64,000 nucleotides of DNA from JAGGTJ01 sp964457545 (GTDB lineage: Bacteria; Desulfobacterota; DSM-4660; Desulfatiglandales; Desulfatiglandaceae), in NCBI GenBank assembly GCA_964457545.1, contig CAYWEN010000016.1, forward strand, positions 62,001 to 126,000. The letters are read 5' to 3'. The position numbers and the translations under genes are program-made. Below are positions 17,261 through 26,069 of the stretch, piece after piece (the stretch's first letter is position 1; every line of letters starts with the position of its first letter). The notes under the pieces are model-generated. The model was not told the DNA's origin and ran no database searches. It saw only the letters and a program-made list of their open reading frames with translations.

Positions 17261-18673
17261 CTAAAAGGCTCCCTTACGCTTGACTACAACAATGATAGTT
17301 TTCAATATAATTTTTATATCATCCATAAATCTCCAGTTATCAAGATACTGACAATCCAGCTCTACGACTTTGTTGAAATCAACGATCTTGTTCCTTCCTG
17401 ATATTTGCCATAGCCCGGTAATACCAGGTTTGGCAGAAATCCTCTTGTACTGCCAGAAATAATAAGATTTGACTTCATCGGGAGTAGGCGGCCGTGTTCC
17501 TACAAGACTCATCTCTCCCTTCAGCACGTTCCAGAACTGCGGAATTTCATCCATGGATGTCTTTCGTAAAAATTTTCCCACCCTGGTAACTCTGGGATCG
17601 TCTTCTATCTTGAACATAGGACCATTCATAGTATTTTTATGTATTAGTTCTTTTTTTCTTGCATCTGCATCAACGTACATTGATCTGAATTTGAGCAACA
17701 AAAAGGTTCTTCCGTTCTGACCAACCCGTTTTTGCTTAAAAATAACAGGGCCATAGGAATCAAGCTTTATTGCAATTCCTGCAAAGGGATAAATCAGAAT
17801 AAAGATCAAGGTCCCAATCAATCCCCCAATGATATCCAAGATCCTCTTGTAGACCTGCCCTGAAACACTGACATTGGTGGCATAAACTGTTATAAATGGT
17901 ATGCCTTGACATTCTTCAACTCTTATTGGCCTGTTTTCAGGATCCCATAATGCGGGGATAACCCTTGTTGTTATTCCCATTTTTCTGCAGATATCTATAT
18001 ATGCACCGAGACGAATAGAAGGATCAGCACTCATTGCAAACAAAACTTCATCTATTTCTTCCTCCTTGAGAAGGGAAACCAGTTTGTCTATCTTTCTGTT
18101 CTGATTCTCGTTGTCTTTTGCCGGTTCCAGATTTCCTACCACCTGGTGTCCCCAGCTCAATTGCTTTCTCAAGGCATCTTCTACGAGTTTCGCTCTGTCT
18201 TTTTCACCTACAACAAGAATGTGACGGGCCTTAAAAGTATCCCTGGACATATGGTCAATATAAAAACTTACTGCAAATCTTTCCAAAACCAATAAACAGA
18301 AAGAAATTTCCAAGGAATTCACAGCAATTTCTCTCGGGTATTCTATCTGAAGGATTACGAAAAATATTATTATCAGTGTGATGTAATCGATCAATACAGC
18401 TTTAAGAATTGACCATGCAAGCAGCCAGTAAGATTCAGGTCTTCGGTCACTGTACAATCTCAGCTTACCCAAGACGATATTGTTTACAAGAACAACAATG
18501 ATAACCGATATAATTAACCACCCGCAACCTGCATCTGAAAGATCTGGCCAGTGCCCGTAAACAAACAGGTAAGCAAGCCAGACCGAAACAGCGACACAGA
18601 ATGCATCGGCAACCATTAATATCATGTTTATGAAATAAACTTGTTGCTGAAACACGTATAAATACTCCCCCAA
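17261..18673 (-). CDS. Undecaprenyl-phosphate sugar phosphotransferase (WbaP/EpsE-like)
   Basis: A 470-residue initiating enzyme of exopolysaccharide synthesis, moving a sugar-1-phosphate to undecaprenyl phosphate at the inner face of the membrane. About four N-terminal membrane segments (residues 10-130) are followed by a Rossmann-like domain (HILVVGEKDRAKLVEDAL), a single membrane hairpin (IIGGLIGTLIFILIYPFAG) and the catalytic transferase domain: GPVIFKQKRVGQNGRTF, FRSM, TRVGKFLRKTSMDEIPQFWN, SLVGTRPP and KPGITGLWQISGR. Start: TTG at 18673, eight bases after AAGGA; the nearby ATG is out of frame. First gene of the minus-strand operon that ends at 2,309. Confidence 0.94.
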   Translation of the reverse strand: MGEYLYVFQQQVYFINMILMVADAFCVAVSVWLAYLFVYGHWPDLSDAGCGWLIISVIIVVLVNNIVLGKLRLYSDRRPESYWLLAWSILKAVLIDYITLIIIFFVILQIEYPREIAVNSLEISFCLLVLERFAVSFYIDHMSRDTFKARHILVVGEKDRAKLVEDALRKQLSWGHQVVGNLEPAKDNENQNRKIDKLVSLLKEEEIDEVLFAMSADPSIRLGAYIDICRKMGITTRVIPALWDPENRPIRVEECQGIPFITVYATNVSVSGQVYKRILDIIGGLIGTLIFILIYPFAGIAIKLDSYGPVIFKQKRVGQNGRTFLLLKFRSMYVDADARKKELIHKNTMNGPMFKIEDDPRVTRVGKFLRKTSMDEIPQFWNVLKGEMSLVGTRPPTPDEVKSYYFWQYKRISAKPGITGLWQISGRNKIVDFNKVVELDCQYLDNWRFMDDIKIILKTIIVVVKRKGAF

Positions 18674-19347
18674 TATTCATTTCCTTGCACAGAATAACGA
18701 AAGATCAAAACATCTCCTGTCTGTGCAGGGATCCAATCAAGTATAAAAAACGATTAGTGATGAAATCTAAAAAAAATGGCGGGATTAGATTAAGTGCAAA
18801 GTTCGATATAATTGAAGCGTATAATTAACATAAAGAACAAAGGAATTGAATGAAAGCATGTGTTGACAACACTATCACAGGAACCTTGCACATTAGAACA
18901 AAAAAATTGACAACCAAAACCCTGAAAACCAGAACAGAGATCTTTTCAGGTCAGTATCGAAACATGAAAAGATAAGCAGGAGTGCAGAATAATTACCTGA
19001 AACAGGCATCTTCCTGAAGCTCAGATCCAGACCGGAATTGCTCATATAAACGTGAAGACACCCCGTACCCGAAGCAAACAACCCAAGGATGAGCAGAATT
19101 CAAAACACGGATCCTGAAATCACACTCAAGATTTGACAATAATCCTGAATTCCTGTATAGGCATTTACTGAAAAGACAGATTTTTGTCATTCATACGCCC
19201 ATTCCGGTCCTGAAAACAGACTGATAGAAGCTTGATGCAAGGGGGGTTCTTCGTAACAGTTTCACACAGCTTTCCAGGACCAGTCCTGTTACCCTCAGCC
19301 AAGTGTGGCTTAATATTATTTAATTTACATCTGGAACCAGACACAGT
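18674..19347. other. 674-bp intergenic region between divergent transcripts
   Basis: No credible gene on either strand; open frames are short and have no ribosome site. It must hold the promoter of the exopolysaccharide operon (leftward) and that of the methyltransferase (rightward). I could not pick a convincing -35/-10 pair. An 8-bp perfect inverted repeat CCTGAAAA (18,921-18,928) / TTTTCAGG (18,943-18,950) with a 14-base spacer, and CCTGAAACAGG close by, are possible operator sites. Confidence 0.5.
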
Positions 19348-20304
19348 ATGGGACAAATTTGGAATAAAAAAGAATTAGATACCGTAAAGGTATGCCCCTT
19401 GTGTGGAGCCACTGATAACAGATTCCTCACCAAAAGAGGAGATAATCTTCCCATACATGAATGCACAAACTGTGGATTTGCCTTTCTATATAAAAGACCG
19501 TCCCAACAAGCACTCGCATCCTATTACGACGGTGATTATTTTCAGAACAGTGACACATATCAGGACTATTTCAACTATGCCCAGGCCATTATTGATCTTA
19601 GGTATTGTCCGAGACTCCACCGCTTACGGAGATTCCTGAGCGATTTCAGGGGAAAACGGGTGCTGGATCTGGGATGTGCCGCAGGAGGAACTCTTGCCCT
19701 TCTTAAAACAATGGGGGCAAAAGGCATGGGGATTGAGATCTCCAAAGCGGCATGCAAAATAGCAAGGGAACATTATGATCTGGATGTAATATGCTCTCCG
19801 CTGGAAAATGTAACCCTGAACAGAGAAAGCTTTGATGTAATTTTCATGTTTGATGTCCTTGAACACCTTGAAAAACCTTCTGAAGCCCTGAACTGGTTGC
19901 ATGATGTCTTATCGCCAAACGGCTTGCTTTCTCTTACAGTACCAAATTTTGATCTGTTTTTTAAAAAAGGCAAAAATTGGGCAGGAGTTCAGTCTTATTG
20001 GGAACACCTCGGTTATTTCAGAAGTAACGTATTATATAAGAAATTATCATCCATGGGAATGGAAATAATTGAAACTCATACCTACGGAGAAGAACCCTGC
20101 TCTGAAAATCACATCAGGGAAACTAAAAGAAGGAAAATCACACGAAGACTGAGAGAAAAGCTGCCGGTTTTTAATAAATTTCTGAGGATAGCCCGCAAAT
20201 TGAAATTCAGATACCTGGGGCCGCCTCCGCTGGATATACGCTATGATGGCACAGGCATGGATCTCTTTGTTCTTGTCCAGAAAACATATCCCGACCAACT
20301 ATAA
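19348..20304 (+). CDS. SAM-dependent methyltransferase with N-terminal zinc-ribbon
   Basis: A 318-residue class I methyltransferase. The N-terminus carries two CXXC pairs (VCPLCGA at 15-21 and ECTNCGF at about 39-45), a zinc ribbon common in sugar and cell-surface methyltransferases. The SAM-binding motif I is VLDLGCAAGGTLALLK, the post-I acidic loop is MGIEISKAAC, and motif II is DVIFMFDVLEHLEKPSEAL. The class methylates small molecules or sugars in the cytoplasm. It points away from the exopolysaccharide operon, so it may decorate that polymer, but no sequence feature proves the substrate. It converges on the pilus platform gene at 20,363. Confidence 0.85.
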   Translation: MGQIWNKKELDTVKVCPLCGATDNRFLTKRGDNLPIHECTNCGFAFLYKRPSQQALASYYDGDYFQNSDTYQDYFNYAQAIIDLRYCPRLHRLRRFLSDFRGKRVLDLGCAAGGTLALLKTMGAKGMGIEISKAACKIAREHYDLDVICSPLENVTLNRESFDVIFMFDVLEHLEKPSEALNWLHDVLSPNGLLSLTVPNFDLFFKKGKNWAGVQSYWEHLGYFRSNVLYKKLSSMGMEIIETHTYGEEPCSENHIRETKRRKITRRLREKLPVFNKFLRIARKLKFRYLGPPPLDIRYDGTGMDLFVLVQKTYPDQL

Positions 20305-20362
20305 GGATTTTACCCTTTTGTCATTTCATGTGGGTCTAATCAGACTACTGATGCATGGGCGA

Positions 20363-21580
20363 TCAATATGCCTTTCCAAAGGATCCCACCACGTCATACA
20401 GTGGAAGGAGGATGGACAGGACGATGAGCCCAAAGACTCCGCCCAGGAGTAGTAGTGTTATAGGCTCAATGGCACTGATTAATGTCTGGACCGCCCTTTT
20501 GACTTCACTGTCATAATAGTCTCCCAGACGCTTAAATGAATCATCCAGGGTGCCGGTTAACTCCCCGTTTCTAACGGCCCCCAGGAGCAGAGGGGGGAAT
20601 CCGCCGGCATTCTCAAACCCTTCGGCAATCTGCTGGCCGCTCTGGATATAGTCGAATGCGATTCCCAATCGTTCTTCGAGGTATCTGTTTCCCAGGACAT
20701 TGTCTTCCAGAATATGGAATATATCCGTCAGCCTCATGCCGGCCCGGTACATTGTTGCAAAGTTGTGACTGAGCCGTGCAAGGGCAATATTTCCGGCGAT
20801 TTCGCCGATGAAAGGCGCTTTCATCAGACACCTGTGAAAGAGGATTCCCCCCCTTTCTGTCTTCAAAAAGCCATAAAAGATTACACCGAGGATCATGAAT
20901 GCCAAGATTATCCACAGCCAGTTCGCCTGGAAAAACTGGCTTATTCCCAGTATAGTCTGTGTAATTCCGGGGAGTTCTACTCCCATGTCAATTAATACCT
21001 TGGCCATTTGGGGCAAGACATACCCTATCCATACACCTATTACCGTTCCAATGACAATGATCACAAAAGCGGGATACATGGCCGCTCTTTTGAGAACCGA
21101 TCTGATGTCCTCTTTCCATTCCAGGAAGTTGGCGAGGTCTTTCATGCAGCCAGGCAATACCCCGGATTGTTCTCCCATCCTTATCACACCCAGGTCCAGT
21201 TTATGAAATATTTTGGGAAAACGGCTCATGGCTTCATAGAGGGTATTCCCCTCTTCAACCCCCACCCGTATTTCTCCCACCACCCTTTTGAGCAGTTTTG
21301 AGGGCAAGGTCTTGGCATTTTCATCTAAAGCAGAAAGCAGGGGCAGGCCCAGTCCCATCGCCTGGGAAAGCCTGTGGTAGAATTCTATCAAAAGCCGCGG
21401 CTTTACTTTGCTGCCGGTAAAGAACCTGTCGATTAGGCATGTTTTTATATGTCTGCTTCTGACGAGAGTCAGGCCATCCTGAAGCAGACGGGCTTCAAGA
21501 TCCGCCTCGCTCATGGCAACAAGCCTTCCCTTGACTATCTTGCCATTATCATCAATTGCACTGTAACTGTAATCAGGCAT
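20363..21580 (-). CDS. mshG: Type II secretion / MSHA pilus platform protein (GspF/MshG-like)
   Basis: A 405-residue polytopic inner-membrane protein with two T2SSF domains. The N-terminus (YSYSAIDDNGKIVKGRLVA) is the usual cytoplasmic cap. The first helical domain shows LSQAMGLGLPLLSALDENAK...VEEGNTLYEAMSRFP; the second repeats this as LSHNFATMYRAGMRLTDIF...QSGQQIAEGFENAG. Membrane segments lie near 165-190, 215-240 and at the C-terminus (TLLLLGGVFGLIVLSILLPLYDV). The protein anchors the assembly ATPase and helps extract pilins. It overlaps the ATPase gene by eight bases. The symbol reflects the MSHA-like context; general GspF/PilC is the safe family call. Confidence 0.9.
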   Translation of the reverse strand: MPDYSYSAIDDNGKIVKGRLVAMSEADLEARLLQDGLTLVRSRHIKTCLIDRFFTGSKVKPRLLIEFYHRLSQAMGLGLPLLSALDENAKTLPSKLLKRVVGEIRVGVEEGNTLYEAMSRFPKIFHKLDLGVIRMGEQSGVLPGCMKDLANFLEWKEDIRSVLKRAAMYPAFVIIVIGTVIGVWIGYVLPQMAKVLIDMGVELPGITQTILGISQFFQANWLWIILAFMILGVIFYGFLKTERGGILFHRCLMKAPFIGEIAGNIALARLSHNFATMYRAGMRLTDIFHILEDNVLGNRYLEERLGIAFDYIQSGQQIAEGFENAGGFPPLLLGAVRNGELTGTLDDSFKRLGDYYDSEVKRAVQTLISAIEPITLLLLGGVFGLIVLSILLPLYDVVGSFGKAY

Positions 21581-23222
21581 CTGCTACCACACGATAAACT
21601 TCTTCCATTGAGGTAATCTTACCTGCCGCTTTTTTCAAGGCCTGTTTCAGCAAGAGAGTGGTTCCGGCCGTAACTGCCGCATCTTCTATAGCACTGCGAA
21701 AAGCACCTTCAAAGATCAATCCTTCAATAGTCCTGTCCACCTCCAAGATCTCGTATATGCCGGTCCGTCCCTTGTAGCCTGAATTATGGCATGTTTCACA
21801 TCCTGCTGGCCGGAGCAGTTCCAAGGGCGGCTCAAGCCCGTTACGTTCAAAGAGTTTTTTTTCCTCCGATGTGGGAGATCCCACGACTGAACATTTTGGA
21901 CATATCTTTCGCAAAAGCCTCTGAGCTACAACCATGGTGAGGGCAGACGCCAGCATGTTGGATTTGATACCGATATCAATCAACCTGTTGATGGTCGAAG
22001 CAGCATCATTGGTGTGGAGTGTTGACAAGACCAGATGACCGGTAATGGCTGCCCTCATGGCCAGTTCAGCCGTTTCCTGGTCTCTTATTTCTCCAACGAG
22101 GATGATATCAGGGTCCTGCCGCATGGCAGCCCTTAGGGCATTTCCAAATGTGAGGTTTGCCTTAGGATTTACAGCGGTTTGTCTGATTGTCGGGATGACG
22201 TATTCAATAGGGTCCTCAACGGTCATCACGTTGATAGTAGAATTATTTACGGCCATCAAGGCGGAGTAGAGGGTAGTGGTCTTTCCGGATCCTGTTGGAC
22301 CGGTTACAAGTATAAGACCGTAGGGCCGTTTTAGGTTTCTTACGAATCTTGTGAGATCTTCCTTCTCGAAACCGAGGCTTTCAATTTTACCCACCACACT
22401 GCTGTATGTCAGGAGTCTCATTACAATATTTTCACCGAGATGTGTGGGAAATGTGGATACCCTGAGATCAAACTCCATATCATTTCCCTGGTATTTAATA
22501 CGCCCGTCATGAGGTATGTTGGGGTTGGAAATATCCATGCCTCCCATTATCTTGAAGCGAGTTGCAAGCCCGTGCTGAAAGCCTTTTGGGAAGAGGTACT
22601 CTTGATGAAGAACACCATCTATACGGTAATATACCCTCACAAGGTTGGTATCAGGCACTATATGGATATCGCTCGCCCCCAAGACATACCCCTTTTCGAG
22701 CAAAAGATCCGCAAGCCTCACGATCTGCTTTTCTTCGGAGGCCCCCTCTATCATACCGGCCTGGGTTATCTTTTCAATTTCCTCATCTACGGTAGCAGCA
22801 GTCTGATAATGAAGCCTGATCGCCTTGGAAATCCATTCCTTGGGGGCCAGATATGTTTTTACGTGACAACCGGTCATGCGTGACAGTCGGTCCCTTGTAA
22901 TAACATCAAAGGGGTTTGATGTGGCTACCTTGAGGGTGTTGTTTTCCTTTGCAAAGGGGAAGACTGTATGTTTGATTACAAAATCGTAGGGTATATGGAT
23001 CGAAAGGCTATGGTCCACATCTACTGCGGATGTATCCAGTATCTGCGCTCCGCTCTGGACAGCTATGGCCATCTGGAGCTGTTCCTCGGTTATCCAGTCA
23101 AGCCTGAGAAGCACCTCTCCCAGCATTAATCCTGTTCTTTTCGATTCCGACAGGGCAAGTTGGATCTGCTCCTCATTGACAAAACCCATTTTAACAAGTA
23201 TATCGCCGAGATGTTTTTTCAT
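21573..23222 (-). CDS. mshE: Pilus/secretion assembly ATPase with c-di-GMP-type MshE N-domain
   Basis: A 549-residue hexameric motor of the GspE/PilB family. Two tandem MshEN-like half-motifs at the N-terminus (LGDILVKMGFVNEEQIQLAL and LGEVLLRLDWITEEQLQMAI) resemble the region that binds cyclic di-GMP in Vibrio MshE. The ATPase core has Walker A GPTGSGKTTTL (Lys314), Walker B DIILVGEIRDQETA and the His box STLHTNDA. The zinc-binding tetracysteine is intact (CPKCS then CETCHNSG). The ATPase powers pilin polymerisation from the cytoplasmic face. It overlaps both neighbours by a few bases, so platform, ATPase and TPR protein form one operon. Direct c-di-GMP binding is inference from the motif. 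Confidence 0.93.
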   Translation of the reverse strand: MKKHLGDILVKMGFVNEEQIQLALSESKRTGLMLGEVLLRLDWITEEQLQMAIAVQSGAQILDTSAVDVDHSLSIHIPYDFVIKHTVFPFAKENNTLKVATSNPFDVITRDRLSRMTGCHVKTYLAPKEWISKAIRLHYQTAATVDEEIEKITQAGMIEGASEEKQIVRLADLLLEKGYVLGASDIHIVPDTNLVRVYYRIDGVLHQEYLFPKGFQHGLATRFKIMGGMDISNPNIPHDGRIKYQGNDMEFDLRVSTFPTHLGENIVMRLLTYSSVVGKIESLGFEKEDLTRFVRNLKRPYGLILVTGPTGSGKTTTLYSALMAVNNSTINVMTVEDPIEYVIPTIRQTAVNPKANLTFGNALRAAMRQDPDIILVGEIRDQETAELAMRAAITGHLVLSTLHTNDAASTINRLIDIGIKSNMLASALTMVVAQRLLRKICPKCSVVGSPTSEEKKLFERNGLEPPLELLRPAGCETCHNSGYKGRTGIYEILEVDRTIEGLIFEGAFRSAIEDAAVTAGTTLLLKQALKKAAGKITSMEEVYRVVADA

Positions 23223-24316
23223 TTTATGTAACTTCCTGTCTTCGTCTGGCTGTATAACCAGGCCAGATATGACTTGATCTTCCTGACACGGGCTTCTATT
23301 GCCTCTTTTTCATGCGGAGTAGTAAAAGAATCTTGTTTCATGAGAGTCTCGTAATAGTTGAGGGCCTTTTTATACTGCCCTGATTTGTCATACAGGACCG
23401 CCATATTGAACAGCAAAGGGAAAGAATCAGGACGGATCTTTTCCGCCTTTATATACCATTGTAACGCATCCTCCGTCCTTCCAAGCCTGCTTAAGGCAAT
23501 TGCACGGTTAAGAAATATCTCAAATCCGGATTCATTCTTCAGCTTTTCTGCCATATCAAGGTGTAAAAGCGCCTCATGAAATTTACCCAGACCAATCTCT
23601 GTTATAGCAAGATTGAGCAGAACCGGAAAATTGTCGGGATCAAGATTGTTCAGCCTCCTAAGGCAAGGATAGGCCTTTGAGAAAGCGGCACTTGTTATAT
23701 AGGCAGATGCTATATTGAAAAGGGCAGCACGGTAATCAGGGTCTCTGTTTAATATCTCCCGGTACATGTTAATAGCCTGTTTAAGCATGTTGTGCCTGTG
23801 GTAGCTTATTGCCTTTTGGTAAAAAATGTCCTCTGCGGTTCGTTTTTTCGCCCTGTTTCTCTTATATGTTTGCAGAAGATATTTTTGCCCATATTCTTTA
23901 TTCCTTTTACCCCGACAACTATTATGAATACCTGCCCCCAATTTTGTGTATCCATCTCTCCTGCTGCCCTGTTTTTTTGTCCATGCCTGTACAGCCCCAA
24001 TTCTTTCAACTGTTTTGTGCAGGCCTGCATTGCCGGTTCCTGGAGCGGAAATTATCTTGTTGGATCTGCCTTCAGTATCAATTACAACAGCAGGACACCC
24101 TGAATCGTTTCCGTAAGTTTCCCGATCAAATGCTATACACCAACAACTCAGAACCAACACCAGACACATAAAGAATGCAGTACTTTTAGCAGCGCATGTT
24201 ATGTGAGCACACCATGCCTGCAGTTTTTTGCCAAACAGCCCTGTTTCCTGTTCCTGTCTGTATTCCCTGTCTGTTTTTCTTGGTGCCTTATTCAGAAGGA
24301 TCATAGTGACTTCCAT
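23219..24316 (-). CDS. TPR-repeat membrane protein (MshN-like position)
   Basis: A 365-residue protein with a short basic cytoplasmic start, one membrane segment (STAFFMCLVLVLSCWCIAF, about 43-61), a low-complexity basic stretch, and at least four tetratricopeptide units from about 165 onward (for example PDYRAALFNIASAYITSAAF and DNFPVLLNLAITEIGLGKF). MSHA loci carry such a protein, MshN, immediately before the ATPase and platform genes, which is the basis for the suggested role as a periplasmic scaffold. It starts the minus arm of the module and overlaps mshE by four bases. The ATG at 24316 sits in a TTTATGGA context that resembles repeat ends (see findings); Met5 is an alternative. Confidence 0.8.
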   Translation of the reverse strand: MEVTMILLNKAPRKTDREYRQEQETGLFGKKLQAWCAHITCAAKSTAFFMCLVLVLSCWCIAFDRETYGNDSGCPAVVIDTEGRSNKIISAPGTGNAGLHKTVERIGAVQAWTKKQGSRRDGYTKLGAGIHNSCRGKRNKEYGQKYLLQTYKRNRAKKRTAEDIFYQKAISYHRHNMLKQAINMYREILNRDPDYRAALFNIASAYITSAAFSKAYPCLRRLNNLDPDNFPVLLNLAITEIGLGKFHEALLHLDMAEKLKNESGFEIFLNRAIALSRLGRTEDALQWYIKAEKIRPDSFPLLFNMAVLYDKSGQYKKALNYYETLMKQDSFTTPHEKEAIEARVRKIKSYLAWLYSQTKTGSYIK

Positions 24317-24351
24317 AAACAGATTTGTGATTACCAGCAGGTCATGATATA

Positions 24352-24363
24352 GCGATAATTATC
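24352..24363. promoter_or_regulatory. Perfect 12-bp palindrome CGATAATTATCG
   Basis: A self-complementary 12-mer, 36 bp upstream of the assigned start of the TPR gene that opens the minus arm of the pilus module. Position and symmetry suit a dimeric repressor or activator site, but no regulator is encoded nearby and the sequence alone does not prove function. Confidence 0.35.
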
Positions 24364-24535
24364 GATCATGGCAGAATTACTCCTGCACCAAGTCCCAATC
24401 AAGGTCTCCCTGACGGAACCAATACAGATCAATGGTGATCATTTGCATCTTGTATGCCATTGGTACCGGCGCTATAACGCTCATAAAGACAAATCCTAAT
24501 ATAACCATCCTGTAATTGTAAAATGGCGCAGGCAT

Positions 24536-24744
24536 TGCCTATACACAAATCAATTTCGCCAGGAAGTTTCCCGCCTGATATGAGATTTTTTGCACAAGAT
24601 CAGGCAAATAAAGAGCACAGAGATGTACTTTTATATAAAATCTTTCATGTTGATGAGTCTGTATTACCGTCCACAGCGCTTTCATCGGCTGTTGCGGTGC
24701 ACAATAAATACCGCAGATGCGGGAGACATTTATGGATGGAACCC
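24536..24744 (+). repeat. Dispersed intergenic element, copy A
   Basis: Left part TACACAAATCAATTTCGCCA matches ATCCGCAAATCAATTTTGGC of copy D; the middle TTTTTTGCACAAGA is identical to copy C; the right end AATACCGCAGAT followed by CATTTATGGATGGAACCC at 24,727-24,744 matches copy C almost base for base. About 209 bp. It lies between the two divergent arms of the pilus module. Confidence 0.75.
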
Positions 24745-24998
24745 GGTTAATTTGACTAACTGTCATTTATTTGACCAGAAACAGGATTCCAAAACAGCCT
24801 GCCCAAAGGCCATGTAAAACACAAAGAATATTGTTGCTCCATCTGCTGAGATCTGAAACATAAACGAAAAATCAGCCTTCCCTGCTCTCTGTTTATCTGT
24901 CTTCAAACATGGTCTGGATATTGCATGGTCAAGTAAAAACACAGAAATCATTCCTATAATTCCTGTCCCTGACCATATGCAAGCATAAGGAGATAAAT

Positions 24999-25634
24999 TT
25001 GGACAACAATAATGGACAGAAAGATAAAGACAACCATGTTAACTTGGAGATCGGCACAAGGCTGTTTTTCAAGATCAATGGATCCAAATTGTCATTAAAG
25101 GGAATTTTCGTGGGGTTGAAAAGGGACAAATTTATTGTTGCAAGACTCTTTTCCCCTTCCATATCTTTTGATCCAAAGCTTTTCGGAGGAAATACAATAG
25201 TTGTTTATTACATATATCAGGACATGGTCTATGAATTCGACACAAGATTCATCAGAATCGTTACAGATCCAGTAGAACTTATACTGCTGGAGTACCCTGA
25301 ATCTGTTCACATACGGGAACTCAGGTCCCATAAAAGAATAGATTGTGTTGTTTCTGCTGATATTCAGATCAAAAACAACGAAAAAAAAGGGCCGATCAAG
25401 GGATTAATAAAAGATATAAGCAAAAAGGGATGCCGTTGTGTTTTCCAACCGATTAAGGGAGGTCAAAACCCCTTTCATATAAATGAACAGATTATCCTTA
25501 CATGTCATTTTCCCGGAATTACAGGTAAACAGAAGGCTTTTGGAAGGGTGCGAAATATTCAGAAGGGAAAAGAATCTCTGTCTGTTGGAATTGAATTCTC
25601 AGAAATGCTCTGGTGGCCTCCCCCGTACAGATAA
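24999..25634 (+). CDS. PilZ-domain cyclic di-GMP receptor (YcgR-like)
   Basis: A 211-residue cytoplasmic protein. The N-terminal half (about 10-105) resembles the PilZN/YcgR-N beta domain; the C-terminal PilZ domain carries the ligand motif RSHKR (an RXXXR) near 109-113 and DISKKGCR (D/NXSXXG) about 35 residues later. PilZ proteins bind c-di-GMP through exactly these residues and change conformation to act on flagella, pili or polysaccharide synthases. Start: TTG at 24999, chosen because AAGGAG ends six bases before it. It opens the plus arm of the pilus module and faces an ATPase that also has a c-di-GMP-type domain, so it likely tunes this pilus or the nearby polysaccharide operon. Confidence 0.87.
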   Translation: MDNNNGQKDKDNHVNLEIGTRLFFKINGSKLSLKGIFVGLKRDKFIVARLFSPSISFDPKLFGGNTIVVYYIYQDMVYEFDTRFIRIVTDPVELILLEYPESVHIRELRSHKRIDCVVSADIQIKNNEKKGPIKGLIKDISKKGCRCVFQPIKGGQNPFHINEQIILTCHFPGITGKQKAFGRVRNIQKGKESLSVGIEFSEMLWWPPPYR

Positions 25635-26055
25635 AATCTTTAATGTAACAGTGCAGTACATTAAAGACGGCCATTTCTGTTTTAAATCCGGCAGTAAGTT
25701 TCTTTGAAGAATCTCTGTTTCGTCTTCTATCCCGGGCATCTCACAGTTAAGGTTGGTTACCAGAAAGATTGCCCTATACTGGGTCCGCAAACATCGTATC
25801 CGGGCAGTTATTTTCCTCGCCACGATCCCTGATACAACTTGAATAAAACATAACAGTCTTTCAGGCTGTTATGCCGGCATGTGAATTGTTTTTCCTTTAG
25901 GGACATAAACCTTATCTTTTTACTCAAAAACCCCCTTTCTCTTTACATGAAACTTTCTGACAAGAGCTTTTGCGCAGGATCAAGACACAGAAGATGGAGT
26001 TTAGCAGATCGCACAAGGAACACCGCAGATTGATGCAAATATTGCGGGGCCTTTT
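25635..26055. other. 421-bp intergenic region after the PilZ gene
   Basis: It contains an 8-bp stem-loop (25,849-25,873) and repeat copy B at its right end. No credible gene. The gap separates the PilZ gene from the pilus-assembly operon, which may thus have its own promoter; I could not identify one. Confidence 0.5.
25849..25873 (+). other. Stem-loop downstream of PilZ gene
   Basis: CATAACAG (25,849-25,856) pairs perfectly with CTGTTATG (25,866-25,873) around a 9-base loop. It lies about 215 bp past the PilZ stop and is not directly followed by a T run (GTTTTTCC comes 15 bases later), so a terminator role is only possible. Confidence 0.35.
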
Positions 26056-26069
26056 ATGGATGCGAACCA
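25948..26069 (+). repeat. Dispersed intergenic element, copy B (left end degenerate)
   Basis: GAAACTTTCTGACAAGAG then TTTTGCGCAGGATC parallels GAAAGTTTCCAGTCC then GGTTGCGCAAGACC of copy D. AAGGAACACCGCAGATTG, ATATTGCG and TTTTATGGATGCGAACC match the right half of copies C and D. The left terminal repeat is not recognisable. The right end runs into the first codons of the MshI-like gene. Confidence 0.65.

Larger units (their letters stand above)
24317..24998. other. 682-bp divergent intergenic region of the pilus module
   Basis: It contains repeat copy A (24,536-24,744) and no credible gene. It must carry the promoters of both arms of the pilus module. Near the left end the palindrome CGATAATTATCG (24,352-24,363) is a possible operator 36 bp upstream of the TPR gene. 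Confidence 0.5.

Noticed and set aside
24539..24766. 75-codon minus-strand frame
   Set aside because: It spans repeat copy A, has no ribosome site and aligns with the copy C frame only as repeated DNA.
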